Assembly: GCA_035934555.1 (NCBI GenBank)
Contig: DASYXT010000040.1
Coordinates: forward strand, 100,335 to 164,334
From: DASYXT01 sp035934555
GTDB taxonomy: Bacteria; Verrucomicrobiota; Verrucomicrobiia; Limisphaerales; UBA8199
Length of the DNA: 64,000 nucleotides
Direction of reading: 5' to 3'
The notes under the pieces are model-generated. The model was not told the DNA's origin, did no database searches, and saw nothing but the letters and a program-made list of their open reading frames with translations. This document shows, piece by piece, positions 36,693 through 45,605 of the stretch (position 1 is the stretch's first letter; every line of letters starts with the position of its first letter). A program made the translations under genes and the position numbers.

Positions 36693-37628
36693 CTACCTGG
36701 GCGAGGCCGAGGTGTGTTGGGCTAGCCAGGTCAGATCGATCGTATCGGAGGCGTTCGCAGCTCTTTGCTGGCTCGGACCCTTGGTGATGGCAGAACCCAG
36801 CCATTTATGCAGTTCAGAGTGTCCGTCACAGAACGACATGCCGGCGGAACCGCCGTGATAATTGGCAGGAAAATCAATGAATACAAGATCCGCCGGATTG
36901 GCACTGGCAGCCAGGCCGCCGTCGTTGATGCTGAACTTGGCCTCGTCGGTGGTCAGGAACACCATCGACGGCCCGATGCTCCGGAAGTCAGTGGACCTGC
37001 CGAAACCGGCGTAGGTTTGCTGGGCGCAATTGCGAGTGCCAGGCGTCCAGCAGGCGTTGGAAGGGAACATGGGTCTGGACTGGGTGTGTCCGCCGCAGGT
37101 GCCGACATAGCCCGAGCAGATGGTGCCGACGGCCTGGTTCAGAGACATGCTCCGCGCGTGCGGCACGGTCTTGCCGATCAGTTGAGGTTGGCTTCCCTGG
37201 TAGATCCCCGCCGCATCGTCAGCCGGGCAGTGGAAGATGGAGACGTTCGCCGAAATATAAGAAGCAATCAAACAAAGCTGGGGGTTCATGAGAATGTCCG
37301 GGTTGAACGCAGCCGAGCCACCGGGCAACGAGACGTTGCCGGCCACCCAATTGTGGCCCGGGACCGTATTCCCATCGTCGGGGTTAGGCGGGTAAAAGTC
37401 GGTATTATCAAGCGTGTACATGTGGAACGAAATCGCAAGTTGTTTCGAATTGTTCATGCACTTGATGCCCTGGGCTTTTTGCCGAGCGCGCGCCAAGGCC
37501 GGCAGCAGCATCGCCGCCAGAATCGCGATAATCGCAATGACGACTAACAACTCGATGAGCGTAAAACCCGACCGCGCAGCGCGCCGGCCAAGTGTCTTGG
37601 AGGTGGTGGATGGAGTGTTCTTATTCAT
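36693..37628 (-). CDS. Prepilin-type N-terminal cleavage protein with DUF1559-like C-terminus
   Basis: 311 residues. The type IV/type II prepilin signal SGFTLIELLVVIAIIAILAA (cleavage after G) is followed by LLPALARARQKA. The C-terminus has the FCDGHSEL motif of the H-x9-DG (DUF1559-like) group that is greatly expanded in Planctomycetes and Verrucomicrobia. Such proteins are processed by prepilin peptidase and assembled or displayed by a secretion pseudopilus. It is transcribed away from the type II secretion operon that begins 549 bp further on. Confidence 0.9.
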   Translation of the reverse strand: MNKNTPSTTSKTLGRRAARSGFTLIELLVVIAIIAILAAMLLPALARARQKAQGIKCMNNSKQLAISFHMYTLDNTDFYPPNPDDGNTVPGHNWVAGNVSLPGGSAAFNPDILMNPQLCLIASYISANVSIFHCPADDAAGIYQGSQPQLIGKTVPHARSMSLNQAVGTICSGYVGTCGGHTQSRPMFPSNACWTPGTRNCAQQTYAGFGRSTDFRSIGPSMVFLTTDEAKFSINDGGLAASANPADLVFIDFPANYHGGSAGMSFCDGHSELHKWLGSAITKGPSQQRAANASDTIDLTWLAQHTSASPR

Positions 37629-37900
37629 TTCCAGGATTGGGTTCTATTAATCAAGCCAGTAGCAACCGGGGCTTTTGTTCAAAACCTACGCCGGAACGTG
37701 TTCCGAGTAAAGCGAAAAAACGACGACAACAATTAGGCGAACTACCGCTGCCATGAACTGCGGCGGCCAGCCTGCGGCAAACGGTTGATGTGTCATTGCC
37801 GAAGAGGCTAACAAAGCCTTTGCCAAAGGCAATCCATAAAAACCTATGAGCGGAGGGTGGGCGCGTGCGACGTTCATCAGGCCACCTTCAGTGTGAGCTT

Positions 37901-37926
37901 TTGGCTGCGGACTAAAAGTCCACGCT
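37901..37926. repeat. Single decayed family A arm
   Basis: GGCTGCGGACTAAAAGTCC and flanks resemble the right arm of the family A doublets at 42205 and 42887, with an extra A in the loop and one stem mismatch. No partner arm was found nearby. Confidence 0.6.
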
Positions 37927-38079
37927 GCGCCAGGAAGTCTGTGCGCATATCGCCGGAATCCAGCGGAGGATGCCTCGCAAGCTGCCTGCGCAAAGTATGC
38001 GCAGAGGCTCATAGCGATCTGAGTAACTTTTGCGCACGGGCCGCAGTAGATTACCCGCTAAATTGCGCCTTTTTGGTTT

Positions 38080-38095
38080 TGGCACGGAGGTTGCA
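38080..38095 (+). promoter_or_regulatory. Sigma-54 (RpoN) promoter of the secretion operon
   Basis: TGGCACGGAGGTTGCA matches the -24/-12 consensus TGGCACG-N4-TTGCA at every defined position. It is 82 bp upstream of the first ATG at 38177. Transcription from it would need an enhancer-binding activator, none of which is encoded in this window. Confidence 0.8.
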
Positions 38096-38176
38096 TTGGG
38101 CTGGATTCACACGCAGGCGTCATCGCCAGCGGGCGATGCCGCACCATCAAACCGAACGCAGTCAAACATAAAAATT

Positions 38177-38734
38177 ATGACGAAACATTCCTGGTTGGCC
38201 TGGACGGTGGCAGCGGTGCTCGGGTTCAGTGCGAGCAGTTTATTGGCGCAGAATGATAACGGTGGCCCAGGCGGACCCGGCGGTCCCGGGGGCGGCCGCG
38301 GCTGGCGCAATATGGACCCGGCGCAACGCCAGCAAATGATGATGGACGGGATCAAGAGCGAACTGGAAATCACCGATGACACGGAGTGGAACGCGTTGCA
38401 ACCGCTCGTTAAAAAAGTCATGGATGCCCAGCAGGCCGTGATGGCCGAACGCATGCGTGGGTTCTTTGGCCGCGGCCGCGGCGGCAACAATAATGGCGGC
38501 GGCGATCAGGCTCCGCGCCGCGGCGGCATGTTTGGCACGCCCAGCCCCCAAGCCGAGGCGCTCCAGCGCGCAGTGGACAGCAAGGCTTCGACGGCCGAAA
38601 CCAAAGCGGCGCTAGCCAAGTTCATCGACGCTCGGAAGACCAGCCAGGCGAATCTGGAAAAAGCCCAGGACGAATTACGTAAGGTGCTGACGGTGCGTCA
38701 GGAAGCGATTCTGACGTTGCGCGGCATGCTTTAA
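38177..38734 (+). CDS. Small exported protein, first gene of the type II secretion operon
   Basis: 185 residues from ATG 38177. A signal peptide ends at SSLLAQ. The mature protein starts with a Gly/Pro-rich run, then helical segments (MDPAQRQQMMMDGIKSELE) broken by a second Gly/Arg-rich part, and ends with a long helix containing LEKAQDELRKVLTVRQEAIL. The helical, Met/Gln-rich character recalls Spy/CpxP-type periplasmic proteins but I cannot assign it firmly. It lies directly after a sigma-54 promoter and 10 bp before gspE. Confidence 0.65.
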   Translation: MTKHSWLAWTVAAVLGFSASSLLAQNDNGGPGGPGGPGGGRGWRNMDPAQRQQMMMDGIKSELEITDDTEWNALQPLVKKVMDAQQAVMAERMRGFFGRGRGGNNNGGGDQAPRRGGMFGTPSPQAEALQRAVDSKASTAETKAALAKFIDARKTSQANLEKAQDELRKVLTVRQEAILTLRGML

Positions 38735-38744
38735 AGGTTGTTCC

Positions 38745-40472
38745 ATGAGCCAACCAGTCCTCCAGGAAGCGCCGTTGCAGGTGTTGCTCGACAAGATGGT
38801 CGGGGACAAGCAACTCTCCGTCCACGACGCGCAACACCTGGCGCGCGAGCAGGAGCGCGCCGGCAATGGCGCGCTGCACACCCAGGAGCAGGTGCTGGGC
38901 TGGCTCGCACGCGAATACGACCTGGCCTTCACCAGCCTGGAGGACATCGCCCCTGACAAGCAACTGCTCTCGTTGTTCCCTGCGCGGATTCTGTTGCGGG
39001 AGGAGTTGCTGCCGTTGCGCCGCCTTAACGGCACAGTCGAGGTGGCAACCAGCCGTCTGTTCGCCACCCAGGGCCTCGATGCGCTCAAAACGCTCACCGG
39101 CCTGAATCTCAAACCGGTGCTGGCGACCAGCGAAGCCATTCAGCGCGAGATGAAGAAGTGGCTGGGCGTCGGCGCCGACACGATCGGCACGCTGGACGAA
39201 GGCGGCGCGCTGCAGGTCGTCGATGACCATCCGGAAGAAGATACCGACCTGGACACAGCGGCGGAGGACGCTTCGATCATTCGCTTCGTTAACCAGGTGC
39301 TGCGCGATGCCATCGAGTTGCGCGCCTCCGACATCCATCTCGAACCGTTCGAAGACGAGATGCGCATCCGCTACCGCATTGACGGCGTGCTGCAGGATGT
39401 GCCCGTGCCTCAGCAACTGAAACGGTTTCAGCCGGCCATTGTCTCGCGCGTAAAAATCCTGAGTCATCTGAATATCGCTGAAAAGCGGCTGCCACAGGAC
39501 GGACGAATCAAAATCCGTATTGATGACGCGGAGGTGGACATTCGCGTGTCGGTGATCCCGATGTTGCATGGCGAAGCGGTGGTGATGCGTCTGCTGCGCC
39601 AGAACGCCACACTGCGCGGCATGGAACAGTTGGGGATGGCACAGCGCGAGCTGGACTGCTTCCGGCGCGTGCTCCAAATGCCCCACGGCATTATCCTGGT
39701 CACCGGCCCGACCGGCAGCGGCAAGACCTCGACCCTGTACACCGCTTTAAACGAGATCAACGATGCCGAGCGAAAAATCATCACTATCGAGGACCCGGTC
39801 GAATACCAGCTTAAGGGCGTCAATCAAATCCAGGTCTCCGAAAAAGCGGGGCTGACCTTCGCGCGCGGCTTGCGTTCGATCCTGCGGCACGACCCGGACG
39901 TTGTGTTAATCGGTGAAATTCGCGATCAGGAAACGGCCCAAATCGCGGTGCAGGCCTCCCTCACGGGCCACTTGGTGTTCTCGACCCTGCATACGAATGA
40001 TGCGCCGGGTGCGCTCACCCGGTTGGTCGATATGGGAGTCGAGCCGTACTTGGTTGCCTCCTCACTCGAAGCCGTATTGGCGCAGCGGCTCGTACGTGTT
40101 TTGTGCAAAGAGTGCCAGGAAGAGGATCAGTCTCCCGCGGCCCAGGCGTTTAAAGAACAGGTGGGTATCCCGGTGGAGACTCCGATTTATCGCTCAGTGG
40201 GCTGCCGCGCCTGCCGTCAAACAGGCTTTCTCGGCCGGCAGGCTATTTTCGAGTGGATGGATTCGGATAATGAAATCCGCGAGTTAATTCTGAAGCGGGC
40301 CTCGAGTGACGTCATCCGCGAAGCCGCGCACCGCGGCGGAATGAAAACGCTGGCGGAAGACGGCTGGCGTCTTGTCCAGAGGGGGGTCACAACCGTCGAG
40401 GAAGTCCTCAGCGTGACAACGGCTAAGGAAGTGGAACGCACCAAGCGCGCCGCGACCGCCAAGGCCGCTTAG
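38745..40472 (+). CDS. gspE: Type II secretion ATPase GspE/PulE
   Basis: 575 residues. The N-terminal T2SSE domain (1-150) is followed by the ATPase core. Walker A GPTGSGKT is at 321-328, then the Asp box ITIEDPVEYQL, Walker B VVLIGEIRDQETAQIA and the His box TGHLVFSTLHTNDAPGA. The four-cysteine zinc motif (CKEC...CRAC) is present, a marker of GspE/PilB. It powers pseudopilus assembly at the inner membrane. It is 4 bp from gspF. Confidence 0.95.
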   Translation: MSQPVLQEAPLQVLLDKMVGDKQLSVHDAQHLAREQERAGNGALHTQEQVLGWLAREYDLAFTSLEDIAPDKQLLSLFPARILLREELLPLRRLNGTVEVATSRLFATQGLDALKTLTGLNLKPVLATSEAIQREMKKWLGVGADTIGTLDEGGALQVVDDHPEEDTDLDTAAEDASIIRFVNQVLRDAIELRASDIHLEPFEDEMRIRYRIDGVLQDVPVPQQLKRFQPAIVSRVKILSHLNIAEKRLPQDGRIKIRIDDAEVDIRVSVIPMLHGEAVVMRLLRQNATLRGMEQLGMAQRELDCFRRVLQMPHGIILVTGPTGSGKTSTLYTALNEINDAERKIITIEDPVEYQLKGVNQIQVSEKAGLTFARGLRSILRHDPDVVLIGEIRDQETAQIAVQASLTGHLVFSTLHTNDAPGALTRLVDMGVEPYLVASSLEAVLAQRLVRVLCKECQEEDQSPAAQAFKEQVGIPVETPIYRSVGCRACRQTGFLGRQAIFEWMDSDNEIRELILKRASSDVIREAAHRGGMKTLAEDGWRLVQRGVTTVEEVLSVTTAKEVERTKRAATAKAA

Positions 40473-40476
40473 CGTT

Positions 40477-41724
40477 ATGCCGCTGTTCCAATACAAAGGA
40501 CTGCAAGGGGACGGCACGCTGACCGAAGGCCAACTGGAAGCAGCGGGCCGGCAAGAGGCCTTTGCGCAAATGTCCGGGTTGGGCCTGCGCCCGGTCAGCC
40601 TGGCTGAGAAGGCTCAGGCCACCAATGGCAATACTCTGGCGCTGCCCGCCGGCTGGGCTTCGCTTTCCGTTTTCAAGCGGGCGCACAAGGTTTCGGCGCG
40701 GGCTTTGGAGAATTTCACACGGTTACTGTCGAGTTTGCTGGCTGCCGGGGTGCCCTTAAGCCGCGCGCTGGTGATTCTGCACAAGGAAACCTCCAACACG
40801 GCCGCGCAAACCAAGTGGAAAGAAATCCACGACCTGGTGGTCGATGGCATGTCGCTGGCCGACGCCATGGGCAAATCGCCAGACACCTTTCCGCGCGTCT
40901 ATACGGCCATGGTGCAGGCCGGCGAGACCGGCGGTTTCCTGGATTTAGTGCTGGCGCAAATTGCCGATTTCCAATCCCGTGAAAAGGACCTGCGCTCGAA
41001 AGTCACCGCGGCGATGCTTTATCCCTGCGTGCTGCTCTTTCTGGCGCTGGCGGTCCTGGTGTTCCTGCTGACCTTTTTCATTCCGAAATTCCAGACGATC
41101 TTTAACGGGCTGGGGGCGGCGCTGCCGTTGCCGACTCAGCTTGTCTTGGGCGCCAGCCACGTCCTGCGCCACTACGGAATCTTCGTGCTATGTGGCGTCG
41201 TGATGCTGTTTTTCTTCGCGCGCAATTGGTTTGGGTCAGAGAAAGGGCGCCGCGTTTGGGAAGGCCTGATGCTGCGCGCGCCGCTCATCGGGCCGCTGGT
41301 GGCACAGTTCGCGATGGCTCGCTTTTGCCGGATGTTGGGGACCTTGTTGGGCGCCGGAGTGCCGCTGGTGCAAGCACTGAACGTGGCGCGGAAATCGATC
41401 GGAAACCAAGTTCTGGTCGATGCGGTCGCGCAGTCGATTGAACGAGTGCAGCAAGGCGGCCAACTCGGCGCCAGCCTGGCCGAGTGCAAAGGGTTGTTCC
41501 CCAGTTCGGTGGTCGAGATGATCGCGGTCGGCGAAGAAAGCGGCAAGCTCGATCAGGAACTGGTGCGCATCGCCAATGTCACCGAGGGAGACCTGGACCG
41601 GCACTTAAAGACCGCGGTGGCGTTTGCCGAGCCGTTGCTGTTGTTTTTCATCGCCGCCTTTATTGGGACCATTTTCATCAGCATGGTGCTGCCAATCTTC
41701 ACCATGCAGGACTACATCAAGTGA
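40477..41724 (+). CDS. gspF: Type II secretion inner-membrane platform protein GspF
   Basis: 415 residues. Two copies of the T2SSF domain are visible, each with the LLxAGVPLxxAL motif: SSLLAAGVPLSRALVILHKE in the first and TLLGAGVPLVQALNVARKS in the second. Transmembrane helices occur near residues 180-205, 228-248 and 382-402. It anchors the GspE ATPase and links it to the pseudopilus. The gene is between gspE and gspG, at short spacing. Confidence 0.94.
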   Translation: MPLFQYKGLQGDGTLTEGQLEAAGRQEAFAQMSGLGLRPVSLAEKAQATNGNTLALPAGWASLSVFKRAHKVSARALENFTRLLSSLLAAGVPLSRALVILHKETSNTAAQTKWKEIHDLVVDGMSLADAMGKSPDTFPRVYTAMVQAGETGGFLDLVLAQIADFQSREKDLRSKVTAAMLYPCVLLFLALAVLVFLLTFFIPKFQTIFNGLGAALPLPTQLVLGASHVLRHYGIFVLCGVVMLFFFARNWFGSEKGRRVWEGLMLRAPLIGPLVAQFAMARFCRMLGTLLGAGVPLVQALNVARKSIGNQVLVDAVAQSIERVQQGGQLGASLAECKGLFPSSVVEMIAVGEESGKLDQELVRIANVTEGDLDRHLKTAVAFAEPLLLFFIAAFIGTIFISMVLPIFTMQDYIK

Positions 41725-41735
41725 CCAAAAGAACT

Positions 41736-42170
41736 ATGAAAACAATGAACCTCAAGCAAACGCGCGCGCAGCGGCGCGGCTTCACGCTGGTGGAAATGCT
41801 GCTGGTGCTGGTGATTCTGGCGACCCTGGCCGCCATTGTTTATCCGAAAGTAATGGGCCGCAGCGAGCAGGCGCGCGAAACGGCCGCCAAGACCCAAATT
41901 GCCAACTTCAAAACCGCCCTCGATGCCTTCGAGGTGGACACCGGCTACTACCCCAAAGGCCGCAATGGCTTGATGGATTTGCTGCAGCAACCACGCGACG
42001 CGACCGGCTGGCACGGGCCGTACCTCGAGAGCATCCCCAAAGACCCGTGGAACAACGATTACCTCTACGAGTGCCCAGGTAAACACAATCCCAGTTCCTA
42101 CGATATCAGCTCGCCGGGAGCACCCGGAAAAGATACTCCAATTGGCAATTGGCAAATCCAGCAGCGCTGA
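41736..42170 (+). CDS. gspG: Major pseudopilin GspG
   Basis: 144 residues from ATG 41736. The prepilin signal RRGFTLVEMLLVLVILATLA has the E5 residue and cleavage glycine. The body matches major pseudopilins: AARETAAKTQI-like helix, TALDAFEVDTGYYPKGRNGLMDLL and the calcium-site region DPWNNDYLYECPGKHN. It forms the shaft of the secretion pseudopilus after processing. Confidence 0.94.
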   Translation: MKTMNLKQTRAQRRGFTLVEMLLVLVILATLAAIVYPKVMGRSEQARETAAKTQIANFKTALDAFEVDTGYYPKGRNGLMDLLQQPRDATGWHGPYLESIPKDPWNNDYLYECPGKHNPSSYDISSPGAPGKDTPIGNWQIQQR

Positions 42171-42173
42171 ACC

Positions 42174-42854
42174 GTGAATCTCAGCCGAACAGAAGACACA
42201 AACGGCGCGCGGACTTTAGTCCGCAGCAATATCCGTATGCCGGTCCTGTCCCGCTTTGCAGGCGTGCTCGGCACTCGCCCCTTGCTGCGGACTAAAGTCC
42301 GCGCTCCGCGAAAGGTTGGCTTCACCCTCATCGAATTGATCCTGGTAATGGCGATTCTCGTTATGGCGGTGTCGGTCACCGCACCGGCGCTCTCCAACTT
42401 TTTCCGCGGCCGCTCGCTCGACTCGGAAGCGCGGCGGTTGCTGGCGATGACCCATGGCGGGCAGAGCCGCGCGGTTTCCGAAGGTGTGCCGATGGACCTG
42501 TGGTTGGACCCCGATGCCGGCACGATTGGGCTGGAAGCCGAACCCAGCTATGAAACGACCGACTCACACGCCGCGGAATTCAAGCTGGATGCTGGGCTAC
42601 GCCTGGAAATACCGCAGCAGGCGCCGGCGCCCGCCGCTCCGGCGCTCGCTCCCGGCCAGATGGCCAGCGTCGCCAGCGTTCCGCCCTCGAAGCTGGTTCA
42701 TCCCAGTCTCCCAACTATTCGATTTCTGCCCGACGGCACCTTTGCGGCCACCAGCCCGAAAAAGGTGGAACTTATCGCCCGCGATGGTTCCTTCCTGTGG
42801 TTGGTCCAGGCCGCCGATAAGCAAAGTTATGAAATCCGCACCACGGACCAATAG
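42174..42854 (+). CDS. gspH: Pseudopilin GspH with repeat-derived long leader
   Basis: 226 residues from GTG 42174, 4 bp after gspG. The prepilin motif VGFTLIELILVMAILVMAV begins at residue 48, so the leader is 49 residues long, whereas 6-25 is usual. Residues about 11-45 are translated from a family A inverted repeat (ARTLVRSNIR...LLRTKVRAP). The C-terminal domain is GspH-like (SEARRLLAMTHGGQSRAVSEG). An internal start such as GTG 42264 would shorten the leader but still begin inside the repeat. Confidence 0.8.
   Translation: MNLSRTEDTNGARTLVRSNIRMPVLSRFAGVLGTRPLLRTKVRAPRKVGFTLIELILVMAILVMAVSVTAPALSNFFRGRSLDSEARRLLAMTHGGQSRAVSEGVPMDLWLDPDAGTIGLEAEPSYETTDSHAAEFKLDAGLRLEIPQQAPAPAAPALAPGQMASVASVPPSKLVHPSLPTIRFLPDGTFAATSPKKVELIARDGSFLWLVQAADKQSYEIRTTDQ
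42205..42306. repeat. Family A inverted repeat inside gspH
   Basis: Arms 42205-42229 and 42282-42306, each folding as GCGGACT-TT-AGTCCGC, face each other over a 52-bp spacer. The element is fully inside the gspH reading frame and keeps it open. Confidence 0.88.
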
Positions 42855-42886
42855 GGAGCGCGCGTACCCCCTGACTGAAAGCGGGC

Positions 42887-42965
42887 GGAGCGCGGACTTT
42901 GGTCCGCAGCAAAGTCCGATCGGGCGAGGTTCTCGAATGTTGCTGCGGACTAAGGTCCGCGCTCC
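42887..42965. repeat. Family A inverted repeat at the gspH/gspI junction
   Basis: Arms 42887-42912 and 42940-42965 (GCGGACTTTGGTCCGC type) are separated by 27 bp. The gspI start ATG at 42937 lies in the spacer, so the right arm encodes the first residues of GspI (LLRTKVRAP). Confidence 0.88.
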
Positions 42966-43395
42966 GGCGTCCGTCACGCCTTTACTGAGGGTACACGAGC
43001 GCGCTGGGTTTACGCTGGCGGAGGTGTTGGCGGCGTTGTTGTTCATGGCAATTGTCGTGCCGGTGGCGATCGAGGGCTTGCACATTGCCAGCCTGGCCGG
43101 GGCTGTTGCCGCAGCCAAAGGCCAAGCCGCGCGCGTCGGAGAAGACATGCTGAATCAGAATCTGGTGACCACAAATTGGATGCAAACGCTGCAGGGCAAC
43201 GTTAGCGAAGGCCAGCGGACCTTCCGCTGGAGCCTGACCAGCGATCCATGGACCCAGGACCCCAGCCAAGCCGTCATGCGCCAGCTCTCGGTCACCGTCA
43301 ATTATACCGTGCGGGGGCGGGATTACTCGATTCGGTTGAGCACATTGGTCGATAGCTCCCTCGCAACGGGAGTCCCAACCGGCAGCACCCAGTAA
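42937..43395 (+). CDS. gspI: Pseudopilin GspI
   Basis: 152 residues from ATG 42937, which has GGGCGAGG 7-14 nt upstream. The prepilin signal RAGFTLAEVLAALLFMAIVV is at residue 22 onward, with the leader residues 2-10 translated from a repeat arm. The rest resembles minor pseudopilin I: IEGLHIASLAGAVAAAKGQA helix then a beta domain with QRTFRWSLTSDPW. It helps cap the pseudopilus tip with GspJ and GspK. Confidence 0.82.
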   Translation: MLLRTKVRAPASVTPLLRVHERAGFTLAEVLAALLFMAIVVPVAIEGLHIASLAGAVAAAKGQAARVGEDMLNQNLVTTNWMQTLQGNVSEGQRTFRWSLTSDPWTQDPSQAVMRQLSVTVNYTVRGRDYSIRLSTLVDSSLATGVPTGSTQ

Positions 43396-43413
43396 CCTCG
43401 AACGCATAACCCC

Positions 43414-44169
43414 TTGAACCTGCCAACCGCCATTCAGAACGCCGCGCCACACCGGCCTGCGACCTTCGTCGGGCCCGCGGGGCGGTTTGCCTCCGGGTTC
43501 ACGCTCGTCGAGGTGCTGTTGGGGTTGGCGATTTGCGCGATTGTGCTGGTCGCGATTAATGCGGTGTTTGCGACGGCGGTGCGGTTGCGCGATCGCACTT
43601 CGAGCGCGGTGGCGAATGAAGTTCCGATTGAAAAGGCTTTGGCAAACGTCGAGCGGGACTTGAAGGGAGCGGTTGGGCCGGGTGGGTTTCTGGCCGGTGA
43701 TTTCAAATGCGATGTGCAGGGTCTGGGCGCCAACATGGGCATTACGGCCCAGGCTGCCGGCGGCTCGGGCCTGGATTTCTTCACGGCTACCGGTGTGATT
43801 GGCGATGACACTACCGGCGGCGACCTGCAAGAGGTCTTTTATGAATTAAGCGCGCCGACCGACGCCACAGAAAGCGGCATGGACCTGGTGCGTTACGTCA
43901 ACCGGAACCTGCTCTCGACCACCCTCGTGACGCCCGATGCCCAGGTCCTTATGCATCACGTGGGGACGATGGAGTTTGATTGTTACGATGGTGTACAATG
44001 GCGCACCTTCTGGGATACCAGCTCCGGGGACACCAACCTGCCGGTTGCGGTGCGGGTTCAAATCCACATGGCGGCCCAAGGCGACCAGGCTGCCCCGCAA
44101 CAACAACCCATCGAGATTACTGTGCCGCTGATGACCACGACACGGACCAACATGACGGCGGCGCAATGA
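43414..44169 (+). CDS. gspJ: Pseudopilin GspJ
   Basis: 251 residues from TTG. The prepilin signal SGFTLVEVLLGLAICAIVLV begins at residue 27. A helix with EKALANVERDLKGAV, then a beta domain with DLQEVFYELS and MDLVRYVNRNLL, fits minor pseudopilin J. Stop and the gspK start overlap (ATGA), as in most gsp operons. Confidence 0.82.
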   Translation: MNLPTAIQNAAPHRPATFVGPAGRFASGFTLVEVLLGLAICAIVLVAINAVFATAVRLRDRTSSAVANEVPIEKALANVERDLKGAVGPGGFLAGDFKCDVQGLGANMGITAQAAGGSGLDFFTATGVIGDDTTGGDLQEVFYELSAPTDATESGMDLVRYVNRNLLSTTLVTPDAQVLMHHVGTMEFDCYDGVQWRTFWDTSSGDTNLPVAVRVQIHMAAQGDQAAPQQQPIEITVPLMTTTRTNMTAAQ

Positions 44170-45605
44170 AATCGCAACGTCCAGAACGAGGCACGACGCG
44201 AAACGAAACGGGCTCGGTGCTCATCATCGTGTTATGGATCGCCTTCGGGCTGGTCAGCCTGGCGCTGTACTTCGCCGATTCGATGAACTTTGAGTTTCGC
44301 GCGGCGGAAAACCGCGTCGCCGCGCAAGCGGCCGACCAGGCGATTGACGGGGCGGCGCGCTACGTCAATTACATCCTCGATACCCAAATCCAGAACGGCT
44401 CGAACGGGTGTTTACCCATATTGTTGGAGAATCAATGTTCGGCTGTACCGGTCGGGGACGCCCATTTCTGGCTGATCGGGCGGGATACCAATAATGTAAC
44501 CGGGCCCGGCACAGTGTGTTTTGGCCTGGTGGATGAGGCCTCGAAACTCAACGTGAATTATGCCCCAAGCAACGCACTGTTATGGCTGCCGCGCATGACG
44601 CTCGATATGACCCAGGCGATTCTGGATTGGCGCTCGACCAATGCCACCGGGCCGACGGTCATGTTTTACCAGATGCAGCAGCCACCCTATCAGTGCAAAA
44701 GCGACCCGTTCGAAACGGTCGATGAGCTGCGCCTGGTCTATGGCGCCAACATGGACATCCTGGTCGGCGAAGATGTCAATCGCAACGGGGTGCTCGACCC
44801 GAATGAAAACGACGACAACCAGAACCAGATGGCTGATCCCGGCATCCTGGAATACCTGACCGTGTATTCGCGCGAGCCCAACACAAACGCCGATGGTTCC
44901 ACCAAGGTCCTCATCAACCCGGTCAATGCCAACGCGCTGACCGGCTTGCTCACGACCAATCTCGGCTCCGCGCGCGCAGCCCAAATCCTGCTTCGCTTAG
45001 GTGTGACCAGCGCCGGGCTACCCGGTACCGGTGGTGCCAGCGGCGGACGCACAGCCGGCGGCGGACGCAGCACCGGGAGCAGCAACGCGGTTGTCGCAGC
45101 GACGGTGAGTTTTCCGAGCCCGCTGGCGCTTTATCAGCGTAGTGGGATGACTTCGACCGAGTTTGCCGAGATTGCGACCAATCTGAGCACTACCAGCGCC
45201 GCGTTTACGGAAGGGCGCGTGAATGTCAATACGGCGGCACTCCCAGTCTTAACCTGCCTGCTCAACGGCGACACCGCCGCCGCGCAGCAGTTGGTGACCT
45301 ACCGGCAGGATAATCCCGCCAATCTGGCTTCGATCGCCTGGGTGCAGGACGCGCTCGGCCAGACCTACGCGATGGACATGTCGCTGCTGCTGACCAACGA
45401 CTGCATTACGACCCAGACTTATCAGTACAGCGCCGACATCGTGGCCTTGGGTCCGCACGGGCGCGGCTACCGTCGCGTCCGTTTTGTTTTCGACACCAGC
45501 AAGGGGACACCGCAAATCGTGTATCGCCAGGACCTGACGCATTTAGGCTGGGCGCTAGGCAAACCCATGCGTGACAAGTGGCTAATGGCCAGGACTACCC
45601 CATGA
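44166..45605 (+). CDS. gspK: Minor pseudopilin / secretion protein GspK
   Basis: 479 residues from ATG 44166. The N-terminal hydrophobic helix GSVLIIVLWIAFGLVSLALY lacks the canonical FTLIE glutamate, as is normal for GspK. The family features follow: VDEASKLNVNYAP, SDPFETVDELRLVYG, and the helix-hairpin-helix-like NVNTAALPVLTCLL. Insertions include a Gly/Ser-rich loop near 350-365. It overlaps gspJ and gspL by 4 bp each. It is the tip-complex organiser. Confidence 0.85.
   Translation: MKSQRPERGTTRNETGSVLIIVLWIAFGLVSLALYFADSMNFEFRAAENRVAAQAADQAIDGAARYVNYILDTQIQNGSNGCLPILLENQCSAVPVGDAHFWLIGRDTNNVTGPGTVCFGLVDEASKLNVNYAPSNALLWLPRMTLDMTQAILDWRSTNATGPTVMFYQMQQPPYQCKSDPFETVDELRLVYGANMDILVGEDVNRNGVLDPNENDDNQNQMADPGILEYLTVYSREPNTNADGSTKVLINPVNANALTGLLTTNLGSARAAQILLRLGVTSAGLPGTGGASGGRTAGGGRSTGSSNAVVAATVSFPSPLALYQRSGMTSTEFAEIATNLSTTSAAFTEGRVNVNTAALPVLTCLLNGDTAAAQQLVTYRQDNPANLASIAWVQDALGQTYAMDMSLLLTNDCITTQTYQYSADIVALGPHGRGYRRVRFVFDTSKGTPQIVYRQDLTHLGWALGKPMRDKWLMARTTP

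Larger units (their letters stand above)
37629..38176. other. Divergent intergenic region upstream of the secretion operon
   Basis: This region carries no gene. It should contain promoters for the prepilin gene on one side and the secretion operon on the other; only the latter, sigma-54-type, is recognised. A single decayed family A arm is also present. Confidence 0.5.
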
